A stretch of 64,000 nucleotides of DNA. Origin: UBA1479 sp963976055. Lineage in GTDB: Bacteria > Pseudomonadota > Alphaproteobacteria > Rhodospirillales > Casp-alpha2. Shown piece by piece: positions 43,267 through 51,818 of the stretch; the first letter of the stretch is position 1, and the number at the start of each line of letters is the position of its first letter. The translations under genes and the position numbers were made by a program. The DNA is taken from NCBI GenBank assembly GCA_963976055.1, contig CAXBJB010000002.1, forward strand, positions 62,001-126,000, read 5' to 3'. The notes beneath the pieces are model-generated. The model was given only the letters and a program-made list of their open reading frames with translations. It was not told where the DNA came from and did not search any database.

Positions 43267-45228
43267 TTACTCCAGCTTCGGTAGTTGTTCCTGCATGACG
43301 CTGGGCGTGCCGGCCAAACGCGGCGCGGGTGCGTTGGTCAAGAGCCTCTTGCAGTAGTCCTTCGCCTCCGCTGGTGCGGTGTCACCCTTATCAAGGACGG
43401 TGCGGCAGAAGCTGACATTGCTGATGTTCAGTTCTGAATTCAGGGCCAATTCGCGAAGGCGGGATTCTTGGCTGTACTGTTCCCGAATCATTAAGCGTAT
43501 CTCGGGCAGGCTTCTTTCACAGTATTGTCCGAAGGGGGATAGGGCAGTTTGTTTCTGAATTTCCAGGGCTCTTGAGACGCTTTCTTCGGACTTCTTGATT
43601 TCTGCAGTGATCTGAACAATATTGCTTTCGGTCGCGTTCTTTTCTTTCTCCAGGTTGTCCACTTCCTTCTCCAAGGATTCTGCCTTTTGCCGCAGCGCTG
43701 CGATCTCCGTGTCCGCTCTTTCAAGGCCCGTCCCCTGCAGGGGGTTGATCTGGTAGGCCTGAAGTCCAGTTTCCTGGTTTTCCAGTTTCTTGCGAGTGTT
43801 CATGAATTGCGATTCTTGAGCTTTGATGGTCTGGAGACTTGTTTCCAGCTGGGTACTCAATTGGCCCAGCTGTCCCGTGCTCGTGGCGATTTCCCGTTCA
43901 AGAACCGACTTTTCCCAGTCAGTGCTGGCTTTTGATAGGCGGTCTGAATTGTTGCTGATCGATTTGGTCAACTCGCCGATCTTCGCCTGCGTTTTCTCGA
44001 TTTGCTCGCGCGCACCCTTGAGGGCATCTCCCTTGTCCCCGATGTCCCTACTCAGCAAGGACAATGCACTGATCGTATCGGTGAAATTTTGAGATACGAT
44101 CTTTCCCGTCAGAAATTTCGTAAGCTGGCCGGTGATCTCGTTGATCCTGGTCTTTGTTTCGGCGAGTTGCGCATTCTTTTCGATGATCAGATCGGCGATT
44201 TTCTTCAGGTCCGTGGCCTTCAGTTCCAACTCCTCTCGGTGCGTAGCCAGTGATTTGTTTTCATCGATCACGTTCTGTATCGGGGAGCCCTTTCTGCCTC
44301 CCTTTTCCTTCAGGTCGGTGGCGCCGATACAGGCCGCTAAAAGGGTGCCTAAATCGTCTTCGGCGAGATAGTTGCTCTGAAGCCTGACGATGTTTCCGCT
44401 CGCAAGCGCCAAGGTGTCGTTGATCCGCCCGCTGATGGTGCCGGGTTGGCCATCGCCACCGGCGGACGTGAATGTCGAGGCGGACTTGGCGAGCAGCGTC
44501 CTCAGATCCTCGCTGCGCGCCGCGACTACTAACGCCGCGGCGTCGACGGACTCCCGATGTTGCTTCAACGCCGCCTCGTCGCCATCGGGTACATTGTTCA
44601 GCTTTTCGTCTTCTGCCTTTTTCGCGGCGACCGCCGCATCTAACGAATCCCGCGCATTCTTGATGTCCTCGGGAGAACCCTTGGTCGCCGTCGTCGATGC
44701 GCCCGAAGCCTGAATGACGGCAAGGTTTCGCCCAAATGCGCCGGCGGACATTTCACCCATCAACAGAGTGACCATCTTCTTATCCAACCGGCTGAGCCGG
44801 AGCGTATATGTGGTGTTTGTAACGGCGCCGTTTGCGTATGAACGGCACAGGTCCGCCAACTCGTCGCGGAGCAGTTGGATGGTGGCGATACGTTCCACAA
44901 GTTGGCCGACGGCCGAGGCGGAAGAATAGCCGAGGCTGCCGTCACCCTTGCTGGCGACGGATACGGCAAGGCTAAGTGCGGCCGAGAAGGCTTGCGCGAC
45001 ATCCGGACTGGGCTCGGCGCAAACGATTCGCTTTGGTTTTACCCGGCCGTAGAATTCATCTTCGTCGTAAATGGCGGTATTGATGATGACGCGCTGTTTC
45101 GCGTCGGTGACGTACGATTGGCCATCGTTGAAATTGATTGTTCTGAAGATCGAGTTGGCATTCTCACAGGCCGACGCGGTCAATGCTGCTGCGATAACAA
45201 GCCACCGCACAATGTTGCTGTTCCCCAT
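43267..45228 (-). CDS. Large coiled-coil lipoprotein of unknown function
   Basis: This 653-residue protein has a signal peptide ending ASAC (Cys21), a Ser/Thr-tolerant globular N-terminal part (about 22-160), a variable middle with DGDEAALKQHRESVDAAALV, and a long coiled-coil region (about 310-560) dense in Lys, Glu, Leu and Gln. A C-terminal part follows with cysteines CERSLP and CRTVLD. No named domain is recognised. The lipobox is weak (no Leu at -3). Codon use is clearly AT-richer than neighbouring genes, with many NNT/NNA codons, and the upstream 112 bases are AT-rich. It is probably acquired or under relaxed selection. It could be a periplasmic scaffold or a surface or phage-associated lipoprotein, but no phage genes are adjacent. 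Confidence 0.72.
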   Translation of the reverse strand: MGNSNIVRWLVIAAALTASACENANSIFRTINFNDGQSYVTDAKQRVIINTAIYDEDEFYGRVKPKRIVCAEPSPDVAQAFSAALSLAVSVASKGDGSLGYSSASAVGQLVERIATIQLLRDELADLCRSYANGAVTNTTYTLRLSRLDKKMVTLLMGEMSAGAFGRNLAVIQASGASTTATKGSPEDIKNARDSLDAAVAAKKAEDEKLNNVPDGDEAALKQHRESVDAAALVVAARSEDLRTLLAKSASTFTSAGGDGQPGTISGRINDTLALASGNIVRLQSNYLAEDDLGTLLAACIGATDLKEKGGRKGSPIQNVIDENKSLATHREELELKATDLKKIADLIIEKNAQLAETKTRINEITGQLTKFLTGKIVSQNFTDTISALSLLSRDIGDKGDALKGAREQIEKTQAKIGELTKSISNNSDRLSKASTDWEKSVLEREIATSTGQLGQLSTQLETSLQTIKAQESQFMNTRKKLENQETGLQAYQINPLQGTGLERADTEIAALRQKAESLEKEVDNLEKEKNATESNIVQITAEIKKSEESVSRALEIQKQTALSPFGQYCERSLPEIRLMIREQYSQESRLRELALNSELNISNVSFCRTVLDKGDTAPAEAKDYCKRLLTNAPAPRLAGTPSVMQEQLPKLE

Positions 45229-45341
45229 GGCTCCCTCCCTCAGAACACACTTTATATTATATATATTTAATTTACTTGATGGGGAATATGGAAATCAAAA
45301 AGCGACTTATACGTTTATGCCTCACGATGGAGGGCGGGGGG

Positions 45342-45899
45342 CTAACGGCTCTGTTGCAGGCAATTGTGGAACGCCCGGCGCTTGGCGCGGGCCGCCCCTT
45401 CGCGGCCGTCGTGTGACAACCGCTGTTCCTCGCGCAGCAGGCGCAGGCAATCGATCTGATCGGGCCGCGTGTCGGCGGGGTCGGTCTCTGCCTTCACGCC
45501 GTCGGCACCGTCCCGCGAGCGCACGGCGCCGCCATAGGTCTCGCGCCCCGTCGAATTACGATAGAATAGTTCGTCCGGGTGAACCCAGAAACCGTGCGGC
45601 GTGGGGCACCAGGTATCGGTGACGGCACCGCCGGTGCCCGCTGTACTGACCTGGCGGCAGCCCTCCGCATCGGGGGTGCCGACAAGGGTGGCCGTGCCCG
45701 TGGCGCCGTCGGGGCTGTGCCAGGGGCGGGGCGCGCCGATGTCACCCGCCGTCAGAACGGCCTGGATCGCCGCCTGCCGGGCCTGCATGCCTTGAAAGGT
45801 CAGGCTGTGCTCCGGCGCGGTTGCGCAGGCGGACAGCAAAAGCGCGGTCAAAAACGCGACAGGGGCCGTCAGGGTGGTGCGGTGAAGATATCCGGTCAT
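45342..45899 (-). CDS. Predicted lipoprotein, short, unknown function
   Basis: This 185-residue protein has a signal peptide with a canonical lipobox LSAC (Cys25). The mature part contains four cysteines (around GCRQVS, WCPTPHG, DCLRLLREE and NCLQQ) that could form two disulfides, and a helical C-terminal region with basic residues. I do not recognise the family. The start at 45899 is chosen for a typical signal peptide; a GTG at 45917 would add six residues. It is upstream of and in the same direction as the large lipoprotein, with 113 bases between them. Confidence 0.6.
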   Translation of the reverse strand: MTGYLHRTTLTAPVAFLTALLLSACATAPEHSLTFQGMQARQAAIQAVLTAGDIGAPRPWHSPDGATGTATLVGTPDAEGCRQVSTAGTGGAVTDTWCPTPHGFWVHPDELFYRNSTGRETYGGAVRSRDGADGVKAETDPADTRPDQIDCLRLLREEQRLSHDGREGAARAKRRAFHNCLQQSR

Positions 45900-45932
45900 G
45901 CGCCGACATATAGGCACGTTGCGGCAGCGATT

Positions 45933-46679
45933 CTAGGACGATGGCCCTTTGGGGCATAGGGCGGCGCCCAGGATCGGGCCGTGGTTCGGGGACTGAACCA
46001 GGACCGCGCAGCCCATGCCGTCACCGCCGGCCGCGTCGGCGGGCAGATCGAGGGCCGTCTGCGCGCCGCGCCAGGTGCCCAGCTTGTGGGTTTCGCGCAC
46101 GATATGGCGGCTGACCAGCACCTTGCCGTGGTTTTCGCCCTTCTGGACCACCGTTTCGGCACGGTCCTGGAAACGGACGAGGATGATGTCGGCCGCACCG
46201 GCGGCGCCTTCGGAGACCGATGCCTGCAACCGGCCGCCCCGGGCCGCGACGGCGACGGCGAGTTTGCCCTCGGTCTTGGCCGCCCGGACCATGTTATCGG
46301 TGACCCGACCGCGGTGCGATCCCACGGCCTCGAACCGCCCATCGATGACCATCTGTGGGGTGTAAACGCCGGACTGACCGCGAATGGCGACGTTGTAGAG
46401 GCGCTGGCGCTGCGTGTGTTCCGGCGCCGAGAATGGATCCTTCCACTGGCCGTGCCACATGTAATTCAGGCTGTCCCAGTAATCGACGTGGAATTCCAGG
46501 GCAACCACGTCCGCGCGGTCGGCCAGTTCGCCCAGGAATGCCTCCGCCGGCGGACAGGAATAGCAGCCCTGCGAGGTGAACAGTTCGACCACCACCGGCT
46601 TCTTGCCCTGGGCCGAAGCGGGGACGGCGGTGACGATCGTCACAGCAAGGGCCAGGGCAGCGAATATAAGATGTTTCAT
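45933..46679 (-). CDS. DUF1223 domain secreted protein (thioredoxin-like)
   Basis: This 248-residue protein has a signal peptide (cut near ASA, residue 23) and a domain with a CxxC pair, GCYSCPPAE (Cys39, Cys42), VELFTSQG and FHVDYWDSLNY, which are DUF1223 hallmarks. The family is exported and resembles thioredoxin folds, but its redox role is unproven. It is upstream of the short lipoprotein on the same strand, 33 bases apart. Confidence 0.85.
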   Translation of the reverse strand: MKHLIFAALALAVTIVTAVPASAQGKKPVVVELFTSQGCYSCPPAEAFLGELADRADVVALEFHVDYWDSLNYMWHGQWKDPFSAPEHTQRQRLYNVAIRGQSGVYTPQMVIDGRFEAVGSHRGRVTDNMVRAAKTEGKLAVAVAARGGRLQASVSEGAAGAADIILVRFQDRAETVVQKGENHGKVLVSRHIVRETHKLGTWRGAQTALDLPADAAGGDGMGCAVLVQSPNHGPILGAALCPKGPSS

Positions 46680-46763
46680 GGGTATGTTCCCGACTATCTG
46701 ACCGGATGATTGGAGAACGTGAATCCCATGTCAATTTAACCCCGATCGGCGTATGCTCAATTC

Positions 46764-47105
46764 ATGGTGAGCCAAGTTCACAATTCCGCTGCGGAGCTGC
46801 CGCGTCCGACCACGCTCGGTGAAAAGCTGATGCGCGAGGCGCGTGAGGCGTTGGCAAATCCGGGGCAATCCCTGGGCGGACGCACGGTCGAGGACCGCAT
46901 CGACTTTTCGACCACCGATATCGGCGGCGGTCACAAAGCCGTGAACCTTGCTCGCGGCGGTCAGTTGGCCGACGAATTGCGCAACGCCAAGCCGGAAGAC
47001 GTGGCCGAGAAATTGGATCGCGGTCTGGCCGAAGGCTTCCATGCCGGCAACCTGTTCCGCAACGTGTTCCGCAGCCTGTTCGCCGCGTTCCGCGCCCGCT
47101 TCTGA
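46764..47105 (+). CDS. Hypothetical protein, 113 residues
   Basis: This protein has an N-terminal region with GEKLMREAREALANPGQSLGGRTVEDRIDF, a central block GGGHKAVNLARGGQLADELRNAKPEDVAEKLDRGL and a C-terminal helix with FRNVFRSLFAAFRARF, basic and amphipathic. No known domain and no signal peptide is present. Codon use is like the host. It is divergent from the DUF1223 gene. The start (ATG, with the in-frame alternative MREA) is uncertain by some residues. Confidence 0.55.
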   Translation: MVSQVHNSAAELPRPTTLGEKLMREAREALANPGQSLGGRTVEDRIDFSTTDIGGGHKAVNLARGGQLADELRNAKPEDVAEKLDRGLAEGFHAGNLFRNVFRSLFAAFRARF

Positions 47106-47229
47106 TTTGCTGTTTCTGTGATTGCAGGGACCTGCCGTTCGGCGTGCTTGACCTTTCTCGCCGCCTTTGGCACGAGAGAGCACGCGCGGCTCGGGTTTCC
47201 AGTGCCGACGCTGTATCACGGAACATGCC

Positions 47230-47922
47230 ATGGTATCCACGGAACATAATCTGCCGCCGTCGCGCGCCCGCGCGATGATGACGCAACTGCCCCTGATCCG
47301 CATGCTGTCGCGGGTGACGACGCCGCACTTAGCTGCATTCGGCATGACTCCCAATCAGGCAACCAGCCTTGGCTTGGCCTCAGGTCTTGGCGCCGCCGCC
47401 TGCTTCGCGCTCGGATCGCCGGTCGTGCAGGTGCTGGGGGCGGGGATGTTCTTTCTCTATTATCTGTTCGATTACTGCGACGGCGAACTGGCCCGGCTGC
47501 GCGGCATGGGATCGCGGTTCGGCGCCGCCTTCGATGACTTCACCGACTGGGTCGTCCATGCCGCCTTCTTCCTGGCCGTCGGCTATCATACGATGGCCGA
47601 GGCGGGAGACGTGTTGTGGATGTGGCTGGGGGGCGCGGCCGCGCTCGGCGGAACGATCAGCGCGGCCTTGCCGCTGCTGCTCGGCGGTGTGCCCGAGGGC
47701 GAGACTCAGGTCGCCCGCCTGTCCGACCTGGGCGGCGAGGCGGGATGGCGCGACGTCGCCGTGTTCGCCTTTCGCGGACTGGCCCGCGCGGATTTCTGGC
47801 TGATCGTGGCGGGATTGGCGCTCGGCGGCTGGCTGTGGGTTCTACTGCCCGCCGCCGCCATCGGCGCCCAGGTGTTTTGGCTGCTTTATCTCAGCAAGTC
47901 CGCGCGCCGCATCCTCACGTAA
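47230..47922 (+). CDS. CDP-alcohol phosphatidyltransferase family membrane protein
   Basis: This 230-residue polytopic protein has a perfect CDP-alcohol phosphotransferase motif, with Asp81, Asp84, Gly85, Ala88, Arg89, Gly98, Asp102 and Asp106 spaced as D-x2-DG-x2-AR-x8-G-x3-D-x3-D. Six membrane helices are likely. The enzyme joins a CDP-linked lipid or polyol to an alcohol; PgsA or Pss functions are possible, but a divergent family member cannot be excluded. The ATG at 47230 fits; an upstream in-frame start at 47167 would add a basic extension. It ends 14 bases before the convergent GntR gene. Confidence 0.82.
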   Translation: MVSTEHNLPPSRARAMMTQLPLIRMLSRVTTPHLAAFGMTPNQATSLGLASGLGAAACFALGSPVVQVLGAGMFFLYYLFDYCDGELARLRGMGSRFGAAFDDFTDWVVHAAFFLAVGYHTMAEAGDVLWMWLGGAAALGGTISAALPLLLGGVPEGETQVARLSDLGGEAGWRDVAVFAFRGLARADFWLIVAGLALGGWLWVLLPAAAIGAQVFWLLYLSKSARRILT

Positions 47923-47936
47923 GGGATTAAGCCGCT

Positions 47937-48734
47937 CTACTGAGAATAGGTGCGCTGCGGCGTGCCGAGGTCGAGGGTCAGGTCCGTCGGCGGGATGAAA
48001 TAGTCCTGGTAGTACATCGCCTCGCCATCCATCGAATATCCCACGACGTTCAGCACGGATGCCCGTTCACCTTCTGGCCAACGGCACTTCAAGGAAATAC
48101 CCGCGGGCGGGTCCTCGAACCGCATCAATTGCCGGCCCCGCTGCACGGCGAGGTGCTGTCCCCTGGCCATCATGTCCTTCAGGTTGATGCCGTTGAGGTC
48201 GGCCAGGGGGGTGTCGACCAGTTCCGGAAAGCGGTCGGCCAGGGCATAGAACAGGTTGTACACGTCGAATTGGTCCGCGATCACCATCACGCGCTCGATC
48301 CGCACGACCTTTTCCGTCGTCTGCCCCAGGTCGGCGGACCAGGGGCCATGGTCAGCGGTAACGTCCCGGTGCAGCACACGGGTGGCGACGGGCATGAAGC
48401 TGCCGGGCGTCCCCTCGGGATTCAGGAACCGCATGTGCCAGGGTTCATGGATCGGGCGGCTGAGGTCCGAGACGACGCTGCCGCTGCCCCGCCGCCGCTG
48501 GATGACCCCGGCATAGGCGAGGTTGCGCAGCGCCCGCTGCACGGTTCCCAGGCTACAGGGCGTGGTTTGCACCAGTTCCGCTTCCGTCGGCAGTCGCGCG
48601 CCCGCCGTCCAGAAACCGTCCATGATCGATTCCGTGAACGCGCGGGACAGCTTTTCGTGTTTCGGCAGGTCCGTTTCATCCGACCAGTAGCGTTTGACGA
48701 AATCCTCGGTCTTGCGCGTTGAAAAGCCAGCCAT
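47937..48734 (-). CDS. GntR family regulator with UTRA effector domain (HutC type)
   Basis: This 265-residue transcription factor has an N-terminal winged helix (about 20-85, with LPTEAELVQTTPCSLGTVQRALRNLAYAGVIQRRRGSGSVV) and a C-terminal UTRA-like ligand domain (about 100-260). It is divergent from the TRAP/aconitase-X operon, so it probably represses it until the imported compound binds the UTRA domain. The ATG at 48734 has AGGGGG just before it; a longer frame to 48815 would run into the probable operator. It likely also represses itself. Confidence 0.88.
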   Translation of the reverse strand: MAGFSTRKTEDFVKRYWSDETDLPKHEKLSRAFTESIMDGFWTAGARLPTEAELVQTTPCSLGTVQRALRNLAYAGVIQRRRGSGSVVSDLSRPIHEPWHMRFLNPEGTPGSFMPVATRVLHRDVTADHGPWSADLGQTTEKVVRIERVMVIADQFDVYNLFYALADRFPELVDTPLADLNGINLKDMMARGQHLAVQRGRQLMRFEDPPAGISLKCRWPEGERASVLNVVGYSMDGEAMYYQDYFIPPTDLTLDLGTPQRTYSQ

Positions 48735-48808
48735 CCGTTCCCCCTTCAGCTGTCGCAGCGAATCACATGGCCATCTTCCCCAGCCTGCGCCGGTGGGACA
48801 AGGCGGCA

Positions 48809-48842
48809 TTGACATGGTAAATTACTATGATGTAATTACTAT
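48809..48842 (+). promoter_or_regulatory. Promoter with overlapping candidate GntR operator for the TRAP/AcnX operon
   Basis: TTGACA at 48809-48814 and TGTAAT at 48831-48836 (16-base spacer) form a sigma-70-like promoter for dctP. Within and after it, AATTACTAT occurs twice (48820-48828 and 48834-48842, period 14), GTAATTAC at 48832-48839 is a perfect palindrome, and GTAAATTAC at 48817-48825 a near one. A repressor bound here would block the promoter, matching the adjacent GntR gene. Confidence 0.65.
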
Positions 48843-48929
48843 ATTCTTATTTTTTGGCACGGTCTGCTGATATCCGCCGTCGCCGATGCAAAGGAGGGCC
48901 AACGAGCCCTCGAGATTGGGAGGATTACC

Positions 48930-49928
48930 ATGTTTAAGAAAATTGCCGGTGTCGCCGCGGCGGCACTGATCGTTCTGACCGGTACGTCGACCGGCTCGGA
49001 TGCCGCGGAACGCCTGTCCCTGTCGTCCTGGGGCAGCCCCAAGCATTATCAGGTCTCGCAGTTCGTGCCGAACTTCCAGAAGCTTCTGAAGGAAAAATCC
49101 GGCGGCGACATTCGGCTGAAGACCTTCGCCGGCGGCGAGATGGTGAAGCAGCAGTTCGTGGCCACCGCCGTGCCCCAGGGCACCGTCGATATCTCCCTGA
49201 CGACGCTCGACAACTGGTCTGGCCGCGTGCCCGACGTGGGCATCCTGACGACGCCGCTGTGGGACAAGTCCATGGCCTGGACCCGCGACAACCTGAAGCC
49301 CGGCAATCCGATTTTCGATTATTTCGACGCCCAGCTTCGCAAGGAAGGTGCGCTGATCATCGCCATGTTCGATATCGGCCCGCCCGTCGTCAGCACCAAC
49401 TTCAAGATCGAAGGCCCGGACTCGTTCAAGGACATGCCGATCCGCGCCTACTCGAAAGGCTCGGCGCAGGTTCTGCAGGCGCTCGGCGCCGCGCCGACGA
49501 TCATGGGCGTGGGTGACGTCTATTCCGGCCTGCAACGCGGCACGGTCAAGGGTGCGATGGGTGGTCTGGGCGGCGCGGTCGGCCTGAAGCATTTCGAGGT
49601 CACGTCCAACATGTTCGTGCCGAACGGGGTGATGGGCACGCTCATCCACGCCTACGTCATGAACAAGGAAAAGTTCGAGAAGATGTCGCCGGCGAATCAG
49701 AAGGCGGTCATGGAAGCCGCCGGGGAAGCCCGCGACCACATGCAGCAGTTCGCCATCGACAAGCTGGCGAGCCTGCTGGACACCGTGCGCAAGAACGGCA
49801 ATGAAGTGACGGCGGTGGAGCCGGGCAGCGATCTTTGGAACAAGTTCGCCAAGCGTCTGGAACCGTTGACGGCCTCCGCGAAAGAGCAATACTCCAAGGA
49901 AGTGCAGGACCTGCTCGCCAAGAACTGA
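48930..49928 (+). CDS. dctP: TRAP transporter periplasmic solute-binding protein DctP
   Basis: This 332-residue DctP-type protein has a signal peptide (about 1-27, cut near SDAA) and the family features: SLSSWGSPKHYQ near the mature start, a central LGAAPTIMGVGDVYSGLQRGTVKGAMGG segment, and a helical C-terminus ending QDLLAKN. DctP captures organic acids and passes them to DctQM. The GGGAGGA ribosome site lies 8 bases before the ATG. A hairpin (49939-49963) follows, likely adjusting the ratio of binding protein to permeases. Confidence 0.95.
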   Translation: MFKKIAGVAAAALIVLTGTSTGSDAAERLSLSSWGSPKHYQVSQFVPNFQKLLKEKSGGDIRLKTFAGGEMVKQQFVATAVPQGTVDISLTTLDNWSGRVPDVGILTTPLWDKSMAWTRDNLKPGNPIFDYFDAQLRKEGALIIAMFDIGPPVVSTNFKIEGPDSFKDMPIRAYSKGSAQVLQALGAAPTIMGVGDVYSGLQRGTVKGAMGGLGGAVGLKHFEVTSNMFVPNGVMGTLIHAYVMNKEKFEKMSPANQKAVMEAAGEARDHMQQFAIDKLASLLDTVRKNGNEVTAVEPGSDLWNKFAKRLEPLTASAKEQYSKEVQDLLAKN

Positions 49929-49938
49929 TGCTTTCAGG

Positions 49939-49963
49939 GACGGGCCGCACGGCGCGGTCCGTC
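49939..49963 (+). promoter_or_regulatory. Intercistronic hairpin between dctP and dctQ
   Basis: GACGGGCCGC at 49939-49948 pairs with GCGGTCCGTC at 49954-49963 (one G-T pair), with a 5-base loop and TCTT after it. Such hairpins after solute-binding genes typically protect the mRNA and lower permease output. Confidence 0.55.
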
Positions 49964-50016
49964 TCTTGCATCTTCTGTCCGTTTCCTATGACCGCCCCAA
50001 AGGAGAGGCCCGCGCG

Positions 50017-50508
50017 ATGATCGGATTGCTCCGAACAATCGGTCGAGGCATGACCGCCGTCTCGATCACCCTGATGATCCTGCTGTGCGTTCCGATCACT
50101 TATGAGGCCATTGCGCGGTTCTTCAACGCGCCGACGATCTGGGTTTTCGAGACGACGCTCTATGCGTTCATATTTCTCGGCTTTTGCGGCAATGCCCTGG
50201 CCGTGCAGTCCGGATCGCACTTCCGGGTCGTCATGCTGCGGGAAATGTTCCCGGCCAAGCGCCGGATGTTCGACCTCATCGCGCAGTTGTCGACGCTGGC
50301 GTTCGGTTTCCTGATCATCGCGACGGGCAGTTACTTCGTCTGGTATTCCGCATCCAACGCCATCGTCTCCGCGACCTTGCTGGAGGTGCCGTTGTGGATC
50401 CCGCAGCTGGCGGTGCCGCTCGGCGGGATCGGGCTCGTCCTGCAGACGTTTGTCCAGATGGTCACCGGCGAGATGCCGGTCGGCGACGCCCATGTGGTCG
50501 GGGAATAA
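50017..50508 (+). CDS. dctQ: TRAP transporter small permease DctQ
   Basis: This 163-residue protein has four membrane helices and the family region VFETTLYAFIFLGFCGNALAVQSGSHFRVVML. AAAGGAGAGG precedes the ATG at 50017; the longer frame to 49966 overlaps the hairpin and is not used. It ends three bases before dctM. Confidence 0.93.
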   Translation: MIGLLRTIGRGMTAVSITLMILLCVPITYEAIARFFNAPTIWVFETTLYAFIFLGFCGNALAVQSGSHFRVVMLREMFPAKRRMFDLIAQLSTLAFGFLIIATGSYFVWYSASNAIVSATLLEVPLWIPQLAVPLGGIGLVLQTFVQMVTGEMPVGDAHVVGE

Positions 50509-50511
50509 CCG

Positions 50512-51807
50512 ATGCTGATGGACTTCATCTACGATCACGTCGGTTTCATCGCGATCTTCCTGCTGTTTTTCCTGATGGTGCTGTCGGTGCCGGTCTTCGT
50601 GTCCATGGGACTGGCGGCTTTCGCGGCGGCGCTGATGGTGGAGGAGCCATTCCTCGCGTTCAGGAACTTCATCAACATCGCCTGGCAGGGGGCCTCGATC
50701 TTCGAACTGATCGCCTTGCCGCTGTTCATCTTTACCGGCACGATCATGCAGCGGACCGACGCCGGGCGGGACCTGTTCGAGGTCACCAAGGCCTGGACGG
50801 GATCGATTCCCAACTCTCTGGGCGTGGCGACCATCGCCGCCTGCGGAATCTTCGCCGCCATTTCCGGATCGTCCGTGGCGACGGCGGCGACCGTGGGCCT
50901 GGTAGCGATCCCGCTGCTGCTCGAGGAAGGCTACGGCGAACGCCGGGCCGGCGGCTTCGTGGCCGGCGGCGGCACCCTCGGCATCATCATTCCGCCGTCC
51001 ATTCCCCTGATCCTTTACGGTGTGATCACGGAAACCTCGATCGGCCAGCTGTTCATCGGCGGCGTGGTGCCGGGCATCATCATGATGAGCCTGTTCACCT
51101 TCTACGTCATGCTGTCGCGGCCCCGGGTCATGGTCACCCATTCCATCAGCCTGGAGGAACGCATGGCCATCACCCGGCGGTCCCTGGGCGTCGTGCTGCT
51201 GCCGGTCGTTATCATCGTCGCGATCTATACGGGCGTGTTCACCCCGACCGAGGTTGGCGCCCTGTCGGTGCTTTATGTCTGTGCCCTGGGTTTCGCGCAG
51301 AAGAAGCTCAGCTTCGCCGACCTGAAGGCCGCCGCCGTCGTCGCGACGGGCGCCACCACCATGCTGTTCATGCTGATCGTGTTCGGCCAGTACTTCGCGC
51401 ACTTCCTGACCTTCGAACAGGTGCCGCAGGCCATCGCCGCCGCGATCATCGAAAACGCCAGCGGCATCTGGGCCGTTACGCTGATGATCCTGGCCTATAT
51501 CGTGCTCGGGATGTTTCTCGAAAGCGCGGCCATGCTGCTGATCTCGATCCCGATCTTCTTCCCTGTCGCCGAACAGCTGGGGATGGATCCGATCGTGTTC
51601 GGGATTTTCGCGGCGATCTCCATGGAGATCGCGCAGATATCGCCGCCGATCGGCGTCAACCTGTTTACCATTCACGGCATTTCCAAGATCGATCTTTGGA
51701 AGCTCGCGCGCGGCGCGTTGCCGTTCCTGCTGATCCAGATCGGCATGCTCTATCTCGTATACCTGGTGCCGGAAGTCGTTTTGTGGCTACCGAATTCGAT
51801 GAAATAG
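50512..51807 (+). CDS. dctM: TRAP transporter large permease DctM
   Basis: This is the 431-residue sodium-coupled large permease with about 12 membrane helices. It has LPLFIFTGTIMQRTDAGRDLFE, the ISGSSVATAATVGLVAIPLLLEEGYGERRAGGFVAGGGTLGIIIPPSIPLILYG core and QISPPIGVNLFTIHGISK near the end, all DctM hallmarks. It is in operon with dctP, dctQ and the AcnX pair. Confidence 0.95.
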   Translation: MLMDFIYDHVGFIAIFLLFFLMVLSVPVFVSMGLAAFAAALMVEEPFLAFRNFINIAWQGASIFELIALPLFIFTGTIMQRTDAGRDLFEVTKAWTGSIPNSLGVATIAACGIFAAISGSSVATAATVGLVAIPLLLEEGYGERRAGGFVAGGGTLGIIIPPSIPLILYGVITETSIGQLFIGGVVPGIIMMSLFTFYVMLSRPRVMVTHSISLEERMAITRRSLGVVLLPVVIIVAIYTGVFTPTEVGALSVLYVCALGFAQKKLSFADLKAAAVVATGATTMLFMLIVFGQYFAHFLTFEQVPQAIAAAIIENASGIWAVTLMILAYIVLGMFLESAAMLLISIPIFFPVAEQLGMDPIVFGIFAAISMEIAQISPPIGVNLFTIHGISKIDLWKLARGALPFLLIQIGMLYLVYLVPEVVLWLPNSMK

Positions 51808-51818
51808 GAGACCCTGCG

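Noticed and set aside
49708..51675. A 655-residue minus-strand frame over the TRAP permease genes
   Set aside because: Composition is extremely Arg/Asp/Gln/His-rich and it is the complement of clearly coding membrane proteins.
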